In this document: in pieces, positions 1-10,570 of the stretch
Layout of the letters: every line of letters starts with the position of its first letter
How positions within the stretch are numbered: the first letter of the stretch is position 1
NCBI RefSeq assembly: GCF_018294505.1
Contig: NC_057808.1
Location: 220,936,069 to 221,000,068, forward strand
Origin: Triticum aestivum
Lineage: Eukaryota; Streptophyta; Magnoliopsida; Poales; Poaceae
Direction: 5' to 3'
Length of the DNA stretch: 64,000 nt
Made by a program: the position numbers and the translations under genes
Notes under the pieces: model-generated
What the model was told of the DNA's origin: nothing
The model's database searches: none
What the model saw: only the letters and a program-made list of their open reading frames with translations

Positions 1-227
1 AATCCTATCAAGAGCCCTTTCCTTAGCATAGAAAATCCTCATGTACTGTATATTAATCTTGTACTTCTCAAAGAGCTTCCCATGGAGTGTTGTTGGACCA
101 ATTGTTGGTGTTTCCCTCACCCAATCCAAGATTGCATCTGCCACCCACCTAGTCTTTGCAAGCTTAGATTTGTCCTTCCCCCTCCCCCTCCAGGTGGGCA
201 AGTGTGCCCCTGTGGGTTGCTTTTTAT
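1..227 (-). pseudogene. MULE transposase, exon 2 (partial, runs off window)
   Basis: On the minus strand a strong acceptor (TTTTGTTTCAG) ends at 228. The following sequence encodes TRWVADAILDWVRE and, further on, YMRIFYAKERALD. This is the WVA...AKEKAL segment that precedes the catalytic domain in plant MULE transposases. The intron between the exons would be about 103 bp. A G-rich run at about 170-195 (minus strand) seems to shift the frame between a HTC motif and the WVA segment, which again suggests decay. The catalytic DDE part would lie beyond position 1. Confidence 0.7.
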
Positions 228-330
228 CTGAAACAAAATGAAAATTGATGTCAAATACAATTAAGAAACAGTACACATGATTTGAATATAGAATGGATAA
301 ATAATCTGATAAAAAGATTCAGTTGTAATA

Positions 331-1213
331 CATGAATCAATTTGCTCTTTAGCATAGTGGATGCATGCTGCCTCCACCTACACCTATCATAAGATCAATG
401 AACAGTGAATCTTCCTGGCTCACTCCTATCAACCTCATGAGAGTTTTCAGTGAGAATGCAATATGTAGTCACTGCATTACGACAGTCCACCATCGATTTG
501 AATACGGTTCCCGGAGTAAGGTCAGGATTCTCCCTGTTCCACTCAATTATTGGCATGTACTCACCATCATATTCTTGTAAAACTAAGGAGTCGATGTTCT
601 CCTCCCTCTCTTCATCGTCAGTGTCATCAAACCTAGCACGGCTGCTAGGCTCCTCTGGATATTCATCTTCTACTGCCTGTTGACTGACTCTATCTACCAG
701 TTCTGGGAATAGAATCCCATCCTCATCATCATGTCGAGGCACTTCCTCGTCAGGCTCTGCATCTACTTCTACATCAGGTGCAGAAGGGAGAGGAGAAGTG
801 GCAGAGTTAGCGGCAGCCGACATGTTCTGGCTTTCAGAACCACTAGGTTTACTTGGTCTCGACCAACAAGGAGTGCGAGGACGCTTGCTATTAGCAGAGA
901 TAGATGATGTCTGAACACCCTTCGGGATACGTTGTTTGCGTGCCTGAAGCATACCGATATGGATTTTACCTAAACGGCTGTCAGCATTCAAACCAAATAG
1001 CAATCCCAGATGCTCATCACAAGTTAATGGGACAAATCTCTGCTCGGTACTGTCGAAATATCTCAGTTCAACAGCATCGGCAGGGCTCCACGGATACTCA
1101 CAACAGAGTGCTTCACGGAAATCTGTGAACAAAATGCTGGTTTCTACCACTTCATGATAGAAAAATCCGGAAATCATACACGGTTTAGTTCCACGCAGCT
1201 CGCTAGTTTTCAT
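331..1213 (-). pseudogene. MULE transposase, exon 1 (PB1-like and MuDR-type DNA-binding region)
   Basis: The minus-strand reading frame starts at ATG 1213. Residues 1 to about 95 resemble the PB1-like N-terminal region found ahead of plant MULE transposases. A long acidic, Ser/Pro-rich linker (about 110-215) follows, then the start of the MuDR DNA-binding domain (VFKSMVDCRNAVTTY). The frame meets a TGA at 393-395, exactly where the family has the first zinc-binding Cys. Beyond it the same frame continues with a recognisable YDRCRWRQHAS segment to a plausible donor (CAT|GTATTA) at 330/331. I read the TGA as a Cys codon mutated to a stop, so this is a broken gene. Known for the family: the protein binds the element's terminal repeats and cuts DNA in the nucleus. 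Confidence 0.7.
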
Positions 1214-1938
1214 TCTAACCGCCAGCCGAAAAGCAAGTGAGGATCAACCCTATTCGATTGACATAAGATAAAGGGCGCAGTTAGGCCGGAAATTTTCAGA
1301 TAAATTGCACTGATTCACGCCAACGGTAGTCAAATACAACCTAATTTACGGATCTCCTAATCAATTTGAGAGGAAAACAATGCTTACCAGGTGGAATCCA
1401 TGAATTATCAGTCTCTGATTTGACCCAATCATCTCCACGGTCGATGGGCCAGACGGGACGCCCCCCCCAACATCGCTTCCTAATCCTAGATGGGGAGAGA
1501 GGGTAGATGCGGCAGAGGCGGCATGACGGCGACAGAGGCGGCACGATGGCGACAGAGGCGGCACGACGGCGGTGGAGGGGGCGGCGCGGAAGCGACTGGA
1601 CCTGATTCAAGTCATAGTGAGTCAGTTTCGCAGCCCCACTGGTTAGTACGTAATGGTCAAAATGTGGACTCCGCCCTACGCGGCCCCACTCGTCAGAGTT
1701 AACGGTCAAGCCATTGACCCGACGACAACGTTCGCTGTGACCAGTTCTGACGGTTTCGGGCAAGGGAGTGGGGAAAAGTGAGCAAAAGTTAAGAGCGTGG
1801 GGATGAATGAGTAGAACTAAGGAACCAGGGGCACAGAAATAAAAAACCCTATATTTTATTGGTCATATGCAAAAACATGATTTTATTGCACGCAATAAGT
1901 TTTAAATGTTGAAACTTAACATTTATTTTCAAAATTCA

Positions 1939-2220
1939 TCAAAACATATTCAAATTGGATCTTATTTGAAAGCCCTCGTCACTGACACGGCGACGTACCA
2001 CCTCCGCGGGGTCCTCAAGCCTCCACACCGTCACTGGCCCATGTGACCGCCACCAAAGAAGGTTCGGGTCAACGACGGGCCAGCTCCTCACCAAGCTGCG
2101 CCCCCCGGAAGGTAGCACCTCCCAGTACCAGCCCGGCGGAGCCCAGTCCTGGACATGGCCCCTCTGATCAAGCAGGCCTCCTCCGCTGCCGAGTCGACGA
2201 CGAGGATGCGGGATAGGCAT
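1939..2220 (-). CDS. Hypothetical 93-aa protein inside the CACTA fragment
   Basis: The ORF opens at ATG 2220 and runs to 1939. It is rich in Trp, Pro and Arg (GWYWEVLPSGGRSLV, LLWWRSHGPVTV). I do not recognise a characterised family, though it resembles short Trp-rich hypothetical proteins that accompany grass repeats. Its GC content is much higher than the A/T-rich flank on either side. It may be the remnant of a longer captured or element-borne ORF, and expression is not indicated. Confidence 0.3.
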   Translation of the reverse strand: MPIPHPRRRLGSGGGLLDQRGHVQDWAPPGWYWEVLPSGGRSLVRSWPVVDPNLLWWRSHGPVTVWRLEDPAEVVRRRVSDEGFQIRSNLNMF

Positions 2221-2234
2221 CGTCGACGTCGATT

Positions 2235-2835
2235 GCTTTAACTAAAAAAATAAACTAGTTCTATTAATTCTCTTACTAAAAATAAACTAGTTCTATAGTA
2301 AAATTTTAATTAGATGATCAAATCTCATATACCTAAATTTGCTTACTAAAAATAAACTAGTTCTATTAATTTAACTAGTTCAATTAAGCACTTACTATAA
2401 ATAAAAATAAACTAGTAGTTACTAAAAATAAACTAGTTCAACTAGTTCTATTAATTTTCTTGCTAATTCTATTAAACACTTACTAAAAAGTAGTAAAAAA
2501 CTATATTGAATTTTTTCTCTAAACTAAACACTACTGCCCTAAATTAAAATCTACTTAGTTACCTAACCTAATTAACATCTACTTAGTTACCTAACCTACT
2601 TCCCTAACTAAAAAACATCTAATTAACAGTACCAGTACTGCCCTAACCTAATTAACATTTACTTAGTTACTTAACCTGGTTAGTTAACCAAATTAGTTAA
2701 CCAAACATCTAATTAACCTAGTTAGTAAACCAAATTAACCTAGCTAGTTCACTTAGTTACCTAACCTAGTTAGTTTACCTAAATTAACCTAGCTAGTTCA
2801 CTTAGTTAACCTAATGAACTAAATTCACCTAAGTT
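2235..2835. repeat. A/T-rich degenerate tandem repeat (ACTAGTT / TTACCTAACC units)
   Basis: About 600 bp are built from short variants of AAATAAACTAGTTCTATTAA and of TTAGTTACCTAACCTAATTAA in irregular alternation. No coding potential is visible. The change to GC-rich GCCGGCGGGGGAGG repeats just before the gap is abrupt. Confidence 0.7.
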
Positions 2836-2947
2836 AATTAACCTAGAGGGAGGAGGAGTACCTCTCGTTGGAGGACGGCCGGTGCAGGGGGGGCGGCCGG
2901 CGGGGGAGGAGGCCGGCGCGGGGGAGGGTGGCCGGCGGGGGAGGAGA

Positions 2948-3097
2948 NNNNNNNNNNNNNNNNNNNNNNNNNNNNNNNNNNNNNNNNNNNNNNNNNNNNN
3001 NNNNNNNNNNNNNNNNNNNNNNNNNNNNNNNNNNNNNNNNNNNNNNNNNNNNNNNNNNNNNNNNNNNNNNNNNNNNNNNNNNNNNNNNNNNNNNNNN
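2948..3097. other. Assembly gap (150 N)
   Basis: A run of N flanked on the left by GGGGGAGG/GCCGGC repeats. Translated products that cross it are artefacts. Confidence 1.
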
Positions 3098-3301
3098 ACA
3101 TACAAGCGCTACTACTATGCCTGGCCTGCCGGCAACGGTCTAGCAATTGTAGTAGTAGCGTGTTTTATGAACACAACACTACTGGTAAGTGCATAGTAGT
3201 AACTCTTACCGTGTGCAAGCGCTACTGATAAGTAGTAGCAGCGGTTTCTTATAAAAAGTGCTACTACTAAGCTCCTGTGTATAGGTATTTCCCTAATAGT
3301 G
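3098..3301. repeat. CACTA sub-terminal repeats and terminal inverted repeat
   Basis: At least six CTACTACT/AGTAGTAG-type motifs occur in direct and inverted orientation within 200 bp of the CACTATTAGGG terminus. Clustered sub-terminal repeats of this sort are transposase-binding arrays in CACTA elements such as En/Spm; binding here is inferred from position. Confidence 0.65.
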
Positions 3302-3304
3302 TCA

Positions 3305-5257
3305 GGGCATCTCCAACACTGATCTGCAAATTTAGCCTGGCATCCTTTCGTGGAAAGGGGGTAGTCCGTGGACACGGGGCAGTCTGCGGACACGGATGTG
3401 GGAGACGGCCATCCAACATTGCTCGTATACATCTGAAACCAATTTTCACTCCAACATTGTTGTCCCCTTAATTGTCCACAAATGCTCAATCAGATCTTCC
3501 TTAGTTGCTCATGCGTTTTTCAATGCCGAATTTGTTGATGCATTTGAACGAACTCTTCAAACGTGGACGGATTTTGGTGGGGAATTTCGATAGGATCACC
3601 CATGTTCTCAAATTCAAGACCTCTGGCAGCATCCTCATCCTAATCCTCCCCGGTCATGTTATGCATGATCAGACAACAGGTCATCACCTACCACAAGGTC
3701 TCCGGATCCCATTGTTTAGTAGGTCCACAAACAACTGCAAAACGTGCTTGCAGAACTCCAAAAGTCCTCTCAACATCCTTTCTAGCTGCTTCTTGTCGTT
3801 AAGCAAAGTGAGACTTTTTCTGACCAATTGGATGAGAGATGGTGTTCAGAAAGGTAGCCCCAGGAGGATAGATGCCGTCAACCAGATGGTAGCCCATGTT
3901 GTACCCATGCCCATTGATCGTACAGTGGCAAGGATGAGCTTTTCTTTCAGCTAGCCTAGCAAACAATGGTGATCGCTGCAGCATATTGATGTCATTGTGA
4001 GACCCGGGCATGCCAAATAAAGCGTTCCAAATCCAAAGATGATGTGATGCAACTGCTTCAAAAATGATGGTGGGCTTCTTAACATGACCATGAAAGTGCC
4101 ATTATAGAGCTTTCAAGCGGTTCTTCCATCTCCAATGCATGTAGTAAAGAGATCCGAGCAAACTTGGCCACCCTCTTGCTTTCGAGATCGCCAAGAGCCT
4201 CTTGGTGTCTGCCACAGTTGGTTCTCTCATGTACCGAGGTCCAAACACCTCGACCACGGCAGTTGCAAACTTGACCATGGCATCTCCGCATGTGCTCTTA
4301 GAGATCCATAGGTATTCGTCACACAAATCAGCGGTCGTGCCATATGCAAGCATTGGCAGTGCGACCGCACTTCTAGTCACCAGAGAACCCAATCATTCCC
4401 ATTGCGTCCTTCTTCAGATGAAGTAGTCATCAAAGGACCGGACGCCATGGTAGAGATGATCGAAGACATTTTTGCGCATTCGAAAGTGGCAGCGAAAATT
4501 GTCAGCAAAGAGGGCATCAGAGGCAAAGTAGTCATCCATCAATGTCAAATGGCCACATGCCCGGTTGCGTTTGAGCACTCGATGACCCATGATCAACCCC
4601 TTGAAATTTAGAACATGCTCCTCCGCAAGCTCCACGTCTGCAAGCACCGTCTGCATCATCGACATCTCATCCGTGTAGTCCTCCTCGTAGGACAAGCCGT
4701 CCGACGACTCAACATAGTGCTCGTATATGTTCTCCATATCCGAATTCATTGCTTCAAAGAAGAAGGGGCAAAAATATTTAGCTCGGGCATTCACCGAACA
4801 GTTATTGGGCATGGTGAGCATCGTAGGAGCGGATGGTACGTGTGCGGCGGTCGGAGGAGAGGTGAGGAACGGCGGCGGAGAAGCGGTGTGGAGACTGGGT
4901 GTACCGTTGGAGGTGACGGACTCGTCGAGTTCTAACAAAGGTGCGGCGTGGCGGTCGGGGTGGTGGAGCGGTGGCGAAGGCAGGAGAGAAAAACTGACGG
5001 AGAGAAAAATGGGAGGATGGAGACGCGGGGTCCAGGAGGGGTTTTGGGTGGGCTGGGGTGTCGAAGTCCTATGTGGCTGTTGTGCGGACTCCCATAAAGC
5101 CCTCCCCCTTCCCCGCCAATTTGTCTCGGGATTGCCAAAGAAAGTATGTCCGGACCGCTAGCGGACCGATACAGGCCCATGTTGGATGGCTCAACATGTC
5201 CGGACCACGCAGTTCGGACGGTTGCGGGCGGTTTGAGGATCTACTTTGGAGATGCCC
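3305..5257 (-). mobile_element. PIF/Harbinger element
   Basis: Terminal inverted repeats GGGCATCTCCAA (3305-3316) and TTGGAGATGCCC (5246-5257) match each other perfectly over 12 bp. The family duplicates a 3-bp TWA target; the flanks are TCA on the left and TTA on the right, so one base has changed. The body carries a decayed transposase on the minus strand. The left terminus lies 3 bp from the end of the CACTA element. Confidence 0.85.
3505..4938 (-). pseudogene. PIF/Harbinger transposase pseudogene
   Basis: Four minus-strand fragments in different frames line up in order. 4938-4414 has the acidic N-terminus and a helix-turn-helix-like segment (FRCHFRMRKNVFDHL). 4392-4102 and 4291-4079 have the linker to the nuclease domain (KRLLAISKARGWPSLLGS). 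4011-3799 has MPGSHNDINMLQRSPLF followed by YHLVDGIYPP, the DDE_4 core region with one of the catalytic acids. The C-terminal part continues in pieces to about 3505. Several frameshifts separate the pieces, so no active transposase can be made. Family role: a DDE nuclease acting on the element ends in the nucleus together with a Myb-like partner, which I do not see here. Confidence 0.8.
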
Positions 5258-6164
5258 TTACAAGGGAGAACTGCGCTTGGTGGTATGGAGTTGTCGATGG
5301 TTCCTTTGTGGGCTGACACCATCGTGGTCATTCCCGCATTCGATGAGTCTACCTGGCACGATGAGTCTACCTGGCACGAATGCGCTTTGAATGAGAAATA
5401 ACCCCAAAAGAATAGCCTTGAGTCTAACTGCGATCATTTTGGATATGATCAAACTTGATCAAAGGCGCGCACGTATAACACACGCCTAGTTGATCAAAAG
5501 AACTGACTTAAGAAAAACACTCCCGTCCATCAACTTGAACCCCCCCCCCGGTCTGTTCGACTGTCTTATGCGCCCACCGTACGTCCCGGTGGGCATGAGC
5601 CTCTCTTCCCTGTGAAATCATCCATCCTTATCTCTTCTTCCCCGCCATCCATCTCTTGTCTTATGTCCACACATCATGGTGATCCGAGACACTACCGCCG
5701 TTGGGGGCCAACTGTGGAGACCTTGTTGCCACCGCCCTGTGTATTGCAGGAGTAGTGTTCTCCTTTCACCCATGTCTCGAATTTTGTCCCCGCCAAGATG
5801 CACGTGCGCGACGCCCACGGTTGCGTTTGCTGCACACCACCGACCATGCAAAGCCGATGCAACGACAGCGGGACAGTTGCAAGCCAGGGGGTCCTCGCCG
5901 TAGGTGCTTTGTGACGGTGGTCGTGTTGCAAGAGAGGACTCACGAGAGGTCCTTTGCAGCATGAATCGTGCTAGGACTCATTGAAGGTATTTCTACAACG
6001 AGCTTTGCAACACATGGACCGTGTTGAAACGAGGGGTTTGCAACATGGATCATATCGGAATGAAAGGCAAATAAGAGGGGCGATCACACGGTAGGACAGC
6101 TCGAGACCTAGACGACATTTCCCAAAGATCGGCCAGCCAATGCGGTAGCGCTGGCCATTGACTA
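5258..6164. other. Intergenic sequence without recognisable gene
   Basis: Contains a perfect tandem duplication of an 18-bp unit (GATGAGTCTACCTGGCAC) at about 5341-5378 and, from about 5870 to 6060, repeated TTGCAACA/GCAACATGG-type motifs that I recognise as a dispersed grass repeat of unknown class. ORFs here are short, overlap on both strands and have no family resemblance. Confidence 0.5.
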
Positions 6165-6679
6165 AGACTACCCACAATGGGAGTAACATAGGTAGTAACA
6201 TCACACATATCTAAATAACATAGATGATGTGGCAAGCAATAAATGAAGAAAGAGAGACATGTGGTAACATAGCTAGTTACTAGTAGTATGAGTAACATCA
6301 CACATATCAAGGCAAGATGAGTCTATAGCCTAATAAATGAAGTGTTGCATGTTACCACACATATGTTACTCCCCACTAGGTTGGCCATAGTGGGGTAACA
6401 TAAGTAGTATCATGCACTTGGGACTCGCAAACATGCTTATGTGGCAGGCAATTTAAAAAAAGAGATGGTTATAGTAACATAGGTAGATATCGTAACATAA
6501 TAAATATGATGCTACTATGTGTCATGCATGGCAATAAATGAGACCACCTATGATACTAATCTATGATACTATGCATTATAGAGGTAGTAATATAGACTAG
6601 TAACATATGCATTGTGACGTGAACCCGGGTTAGTATGCCTATGTTACTAGTCTATGTTACTACCCATCGTGGCTAGTCT
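6165..6679. mobile_element. Composite MITE: two related inverted-repeat elements back to back
   Basis: Left end AGACTACCCACAATGGGAGT at 6165; right end ACTACCCATCGTGGCTAGTCT, complementary with mismatches, ending at 6679. In the middle (6366-6397) lie a matching right end and left end (GTTACTCCCCACTA, then TTGGCCATAGTGGGGTAAC), giving two units of about 215 and 298 bp. Both are full of GTAACATAGGTAGTA-type segments in both orientations. No coding region; most likely non-autonomous DNA transposons. Confidence 0.6.
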
Positions 6680-7473
6680 AAAAAATCGTCGATAAGAAGG
6701 TGAATGACTAAAGCGGGACACGTGTCGTGATGTGAACCCGGGTTAGTATCTTAGGTGGGCAGTGATTAAGTACATAAATAATGCTTTGACAGTGTTCTTC
6801 CACGTGTGCTGTGCAATCCCCGCCTCCAGCTGCTCGACACCTGGTACGCGTCACTTAAACAAGTGTGCTAATTTAGTCAAATCGAACCGCACAAACAGGA
6901 GTGCCCAGTGGTAGGACAATGGGATGGGATGCAGATGCAGGTTTCTCCATAATTAAGTACGAGTAAAATATTTTATTTTGGCCGGTGATGCCATCCTCCG
7001 CATGATAATAGATAAGTCAAACGAACTTCCGTGGACTAGAATAAAGGGATTCCTGATGGCTCGCGCACATGATGCCATGCTGATCAAGAAAGCATGCACG
7101 GCCACTAGAAAAACATGTAAATGCACCGGTGCAGGGGTCACTGGATAACAACTTAACGAGTCATTTTCTCAACCCGGAAATCGCCCGGCATCACCGCTGG
7201 ACACGATACTAACGTCGCAGCAGCCGGCACCAGAACAACGCCGGCAGCCGGCAGGGCCTACGAGCCGGGGGCCATCGTCGATAGGAAAAGGCCGCGCGCG
7301 GCGTGGGTACGGTCGTGTACGCGGCCGTCCTGAGTCCACACCGGCCAGGGGAACGTCGTGATGGGTCAGGTGTCGTGCTCTGCTGCCGCGCCCACGTACG
7401 GAGGATGTCTCTTCACGACGGTGCGGACGCGTTGTATTTTGCGCGCTGGGTCGATGAGTACGGTGGACGGACT
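6680..7473. other. Low-copy-looking intergenic sequence
   Basis: No repeat terminus or credible ORF is visible. The stretch at about 7190-7460 is GC-rich (CCGGCAGCCGGCAGGG and similar). A 23-bp near-identical direct repeat occurs at 6614-6636 and 6727-6749 (GTGAYGTGAACCCGGG core); the first copy lies inside the composite MITE and the second outside it. Confidence 0.4.
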
Positions 7474-8502
7474 CTTAGAGCAACACCGGCAATTTCCCTA
7501 AAAAAGACTCTCAGAGAGTAAATTTAGGATAAGTTTCCAGAGAGAAACTTTTTGTCAACTCCTTGAAACTTCTTTTTTTAGAAAATTTTCTATCCATTAA
7601 TCATTAACCATGGTAGTACAACTAACACTAGAAATAATAAAAATCGATCCGTAAGTCATCTAGCGACAACTACAAGCATTGAGCCGAACCGAAGGCGCGC
7701 CGCTGTCATCGCTCCTCCCTAGCCGGAGCCAGGCAAAACTTTTGTAATAGACAGTCGGAAAATCGTCGTGCTAAGGCCACCTAGGACCAACACACCATAA
7801 CAGCAACCACATACTTTCGTGTGTAATGAGAAAAACATGTACACGAACATAGACGAACAACGATTAGATCCGAGCAAATCCACCAATGATAGATCCACCG
7901 GGGATGCACCTTCACAAGCCCACCGACCATGCTAGACGCACCATCGGAATGGAGGCTAAGCGGGAAGAACCTTATTCCATCTTCACGGAGCCGCCGCCGT
8001 CTTGCCTTCCTGAATAGGACACAACCACTAACAAAACTTGAAGAAAGATTTTAAAACGAAGCCCTCCCACCGGCACGCCCCCATGGTTCTAAAGCCACGG
8101 GCGACGAGGCAAGCCAACGGCAGCGCCGACGGGAGGCAGAGAAATCCTAACTCCTCGAAACTTCTTTCCCTATTTTCTTATTTTTATTAAACTTTTTCTA
8201 GCTAATGGCCTGGGTTCGGCAAGTCAGTGGTTGGGCAGGAGCACTGGGCTGGCGGTGTGGTAGTAGCAGCGAGTGGTGAGGCGGTGCGGTAGCGCGGCGG
8301 CGGCGAGGTGGCATGGGGACGGAGCGGCGGCGGTGCGGGATAGAGGGTGATAAAGTCTCGGGCGGTTTCTAACACGCCAAAACTTCAGGGGAAGGTCACC
8401 AGATGAAAGTCACGGCCGGATTTACTTAATCTGTCGAAGACGTTTTCTTGCCCATACTTCCCTAAATGATATTCTTAGAGATCTGTTAGAGTTGATCTTA
8501 GT
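7474..8502. mobile_element. Probable TIR element interrupted by a retroposed insertion
   Basis: The left edge CTTAGAGCAACACCGGCAAT and the reverse complement of the right edge (CTAAGATCAACTCTAACAGA) align with mismatches, and both are followed by a TTTCCCTAAA/TTTAGGGAA block. About 455 bp remain once the retroposed insertion is subtracted. No transposase is seen, so this is a non-autonomous candidate. Boundaries are approximate. Confidence 0.4.
7575..8148 (-). mobile_element. Retroposed (non-LTR) insertion, minus strand, with 18-bp target duplication
   Basis: Direct repeats flank the body: AACTCCTTGAAACTTCTT at 7557-7574 and AACTCCTCGAAACTTCTT at 8149-8166 (one mismatch). A T-run marks the 3' poly(A) end of a minus-strand insertion at its left edge. 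The 574-bp body has a GC-rich 5' part and an A/T-rich tail ending in a TGATTAATGGATAG-type sequence that I recognise from the 3' ends of Triticeae non-LTR repeats. No reverse transcriptase is encoded, so it is a 5'-truncated LINE tail or a SINE-like or retro-copied transcript. Confidence 0.65.
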
Positions 8503-8687
8503 GCGATAAGTTTGTCAGGTGGCTATATCAGCCACTTCCAACATCCCTCCTTCAGTATTTGTTATGGTTCATATTGTTTTTCTTATTTAGTCATTACAAA
8601 TTTACAATAATAAATATTTTACCAACAGGATGCCATGAGCAGATTTATTTTCTAGCCAAGAACAATTTTATGTTATGCTTGTATTAT

Positions 8688-9209
8688 TGAATACTCATCC
8701 AAAAGTCTAAATTGATGAAGTAAGGCGGGCAATATATTTCAACACCCCCCCCCCCCACGTCTAGGCTATGTTAGTCCTTAGACATGGGATCGATGTAGGC
8801 CGTAGAATCGTTTTTATTGAATATTGCGTTGGCAGGGTCTTCAAAAGACCACTTAGCTCTGATACCATATTGAATTCATGCTCCAGCCAGCTCATTCAAA
8901 AGTCCGAATTGATGGAGGGAGACAAACAATATATTTCAACATATTGAATTCATGCTCCAGCCAACTCATCCAAAAGTCCGAACAGATGGAGGGAGACGGG
9001 CAGTATATTTCAACACCCCCCCTCACGTCTAGGCTATTTTAGTCTTTAGACATGGGATCGGTGTAGGTTGCAGTATCTTTTTTTAATACTACGTTGGCAG
9101 GGTTTTAAACTCAAAACCTCTTGGCTCTGATCCCATATTGAATTTATGCTCCAGTCAATTCATTTAAAAGTCCGAACTGATGGAGAAAGACATGCAATAT
9201 ATTTCAATA
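8688..9209 (-). mobile_element. Two head-to-tail miniature LTR retrotransposons (TRIM/SMART type)
   Basis: Four related short repeats occur: 8688-8744 (shortened), 8871-8941, 8945-9015 and 9139-9209. On the minus strand each complete copy starts TGTTGAAATATATT and is about 71 bp. Between copies 1-2 and 3-4 lie internal segments of about 125 bp. Each begins with a primer-binding site on the minus strand (TGGTATCAGAGC at 8856-8867; one mismatch at 9124-9135) complementary to initiator tRNA-Met, and ends with a G-run purine tract next to the next LTR. Copies 2 and 3 abut with only TAT between them. The elements are non-coding and depend on foreign reverse transcriptase. Confidence 0.8.
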
Positions 9210-10570
9210 CGTACTTAGTTGTAGCTGCACCTGCAGTAGCGATTGACATTATCTTCAAATCTAACTATATTCTGTGCAGATGAAATCATGAGTTCAGTTT
9301 ACTGCAGTAAAACATACCTCAGCAGTATTCAAGATTGTCATATCGTTGGACCATACTTGGATCTCGTGCAAGGTACGATCACATGGCATTTGATCGTGTT
9401 ACCCAGCTCCTCTTTAACTAAACTTTAACATTTTCATGGAGAACTGTCTGGTGCTAGTGATTTATTATAACGAGCAGGCATGCGGGGCTTAAATGGTTTG
9501 CTGATTTTTTTTCTTAGGCCTAAATGGGTTGCAGATAGCATGACCCATTTAGCACAGGCTAATTTTTTTTGAAGATATTTAGGGAATGTAAGCAATGAAA
9601 AATATATTCAAATATTCGTGAGTTGTAAATATTATACAAACAAACAAAGTATGATTAGTAAATAAAAAACATACCCATGTATTATATATATTTTAGAAAT
9701 ACAAACATTTAAACTGTTTAATGAATACAGAAAAATACACTCGCGGCTTATAATTAAATTATACAAAATGATGAATACAGGCATTTACTAATTATTTATG
9801 AATATTCACTTCTGTATAATTATCACTCCTGCCTAATATTCAAGAAAATTATATATTATAATTATCAGCCAAGTTTGAATATTCATATTGACATTTTACA
9901 TTTTATGATTATTTTCATTATAAAACATCAACTATACAAATGTGAGTATAATTAGGGAAATGTTTGTATGTTTAAAAATATTATTAAAATTTTAATTTGT
10001 ATATATTTGTGTTACTTTCAATTATACGGAATATTTTCAAAACAATACGTGATTTTTTAAAAGTATTTTATTTCATTTGTATGTATAATATTTATACCAC
10101 GTATTTACTTTTATTACTGAGATTATAATTTTACACATCTTATAAAAATTTCTAAAAATGACATACAGGAGTATAATGAGCGCACTGACTACAGTCCATA
10201 TTAGCTCCATGAGCGTCTTCGTTCTAGTACATTAAGGCTTGCCATCCGGGCGCGCCTATGACTCGCTTGAGGCGAGACCTAGGGCAGCCCCCCGCCGCGC
10301 GAGACTGTGCCGGCCCAGTCCACGGAAGGCCACAACCTCGTTTATTTCTGTGCTTTTTGTTTTGTTTTTGTTTTTCGTTTTCTGCTCTCCTTTTTACTTT
10401 TATTTATACTTTTAAAATATTATAATATACTTACTTACCAAGAACACACTACAGAATGATTTGAAAAATGTTAATCTAGCATTTGTATAATGTTAATGTG
10501 TATAGAAAAATTCTTAGGTGTACGAAACTACGACGTATTTACAAAATGTTAATCAAGCATTTGAAGAAGA
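9210..10570. other. A/T-rich intergenic repeat DNA
   Basis: About 9540-10180 is strongly A/T-rich with no open frame of note. A GC-rich island at about 10235-10335 (GGCGAGACCTAGGGCAG...) resembles a second island at about 10905-10995 and probably marks a dispersed repeat. ATGTTAATC(A/T)AGCATTTG-type units begin near 10460. Confidence 0.5.

Larger units (their letters stand above)
1..1848 (-). mobile_element. Mutator-like element (MULE), 5' part, truncated by window edge
   Basis: The minus strand carries the N-terminal half of a plant MULE transposase (two exons, described separately) preceded by a roughly 600-bp leader. The proposed terminus is near 1848, where the minus strand begins GGGTTTTTTATTTCTGTGCC. 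That boundary is inferred from the change in sequence character, because the partner terminal inverted repeat lies outside the window. The 1341-1763 stretch contains only GC-rich triplet-like repeats (CGGCGA units) and no believable protein. Confidence 0.6.
1849..3301. mobile_element. CACTA transposon fragment with one intact terminus
   Basis: The right end reads CCCTAATAGTG at 3291-3301, the inverse of the CACTATTAGGG terminus typical of Triticeae CACTA elements. Dense sub-terminal CTACTACT/AGTAGTAG repeats precede it. No matching left CACTA terminus is visible, so the element is truncated, possibly by the neighbouring MULE, and the start at 1849 is an estimate. It contains a small minus-strand ORF, a low-complexity block and an assembly gap in GC-rich repeats. 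Confidence 0.6.

Noticed and set aside
1341..1763. 140-codon minus-strand ORF upstream of the MULE transposase
   Set aside because: Arg/Pro-rich translation of CGGCGA-type repeats in the element leader; alternative frames are equally open.
3302..3304. TCA at the CACTA/Harbinger border as a 3-bp CACTA target duplication
   Set aside because: The other CACTA end is missing, so it cannot be tested, and the same triplet can be explained as the mutated TWA of the Harbinger element.
8856..8867. GCTCTGATACCA considered as part of a tRNA gene
   Set aside because: No cloverleaf can be drawn around it; it is the complement of a retrotransposon primer-binding site placed between short LTRs.
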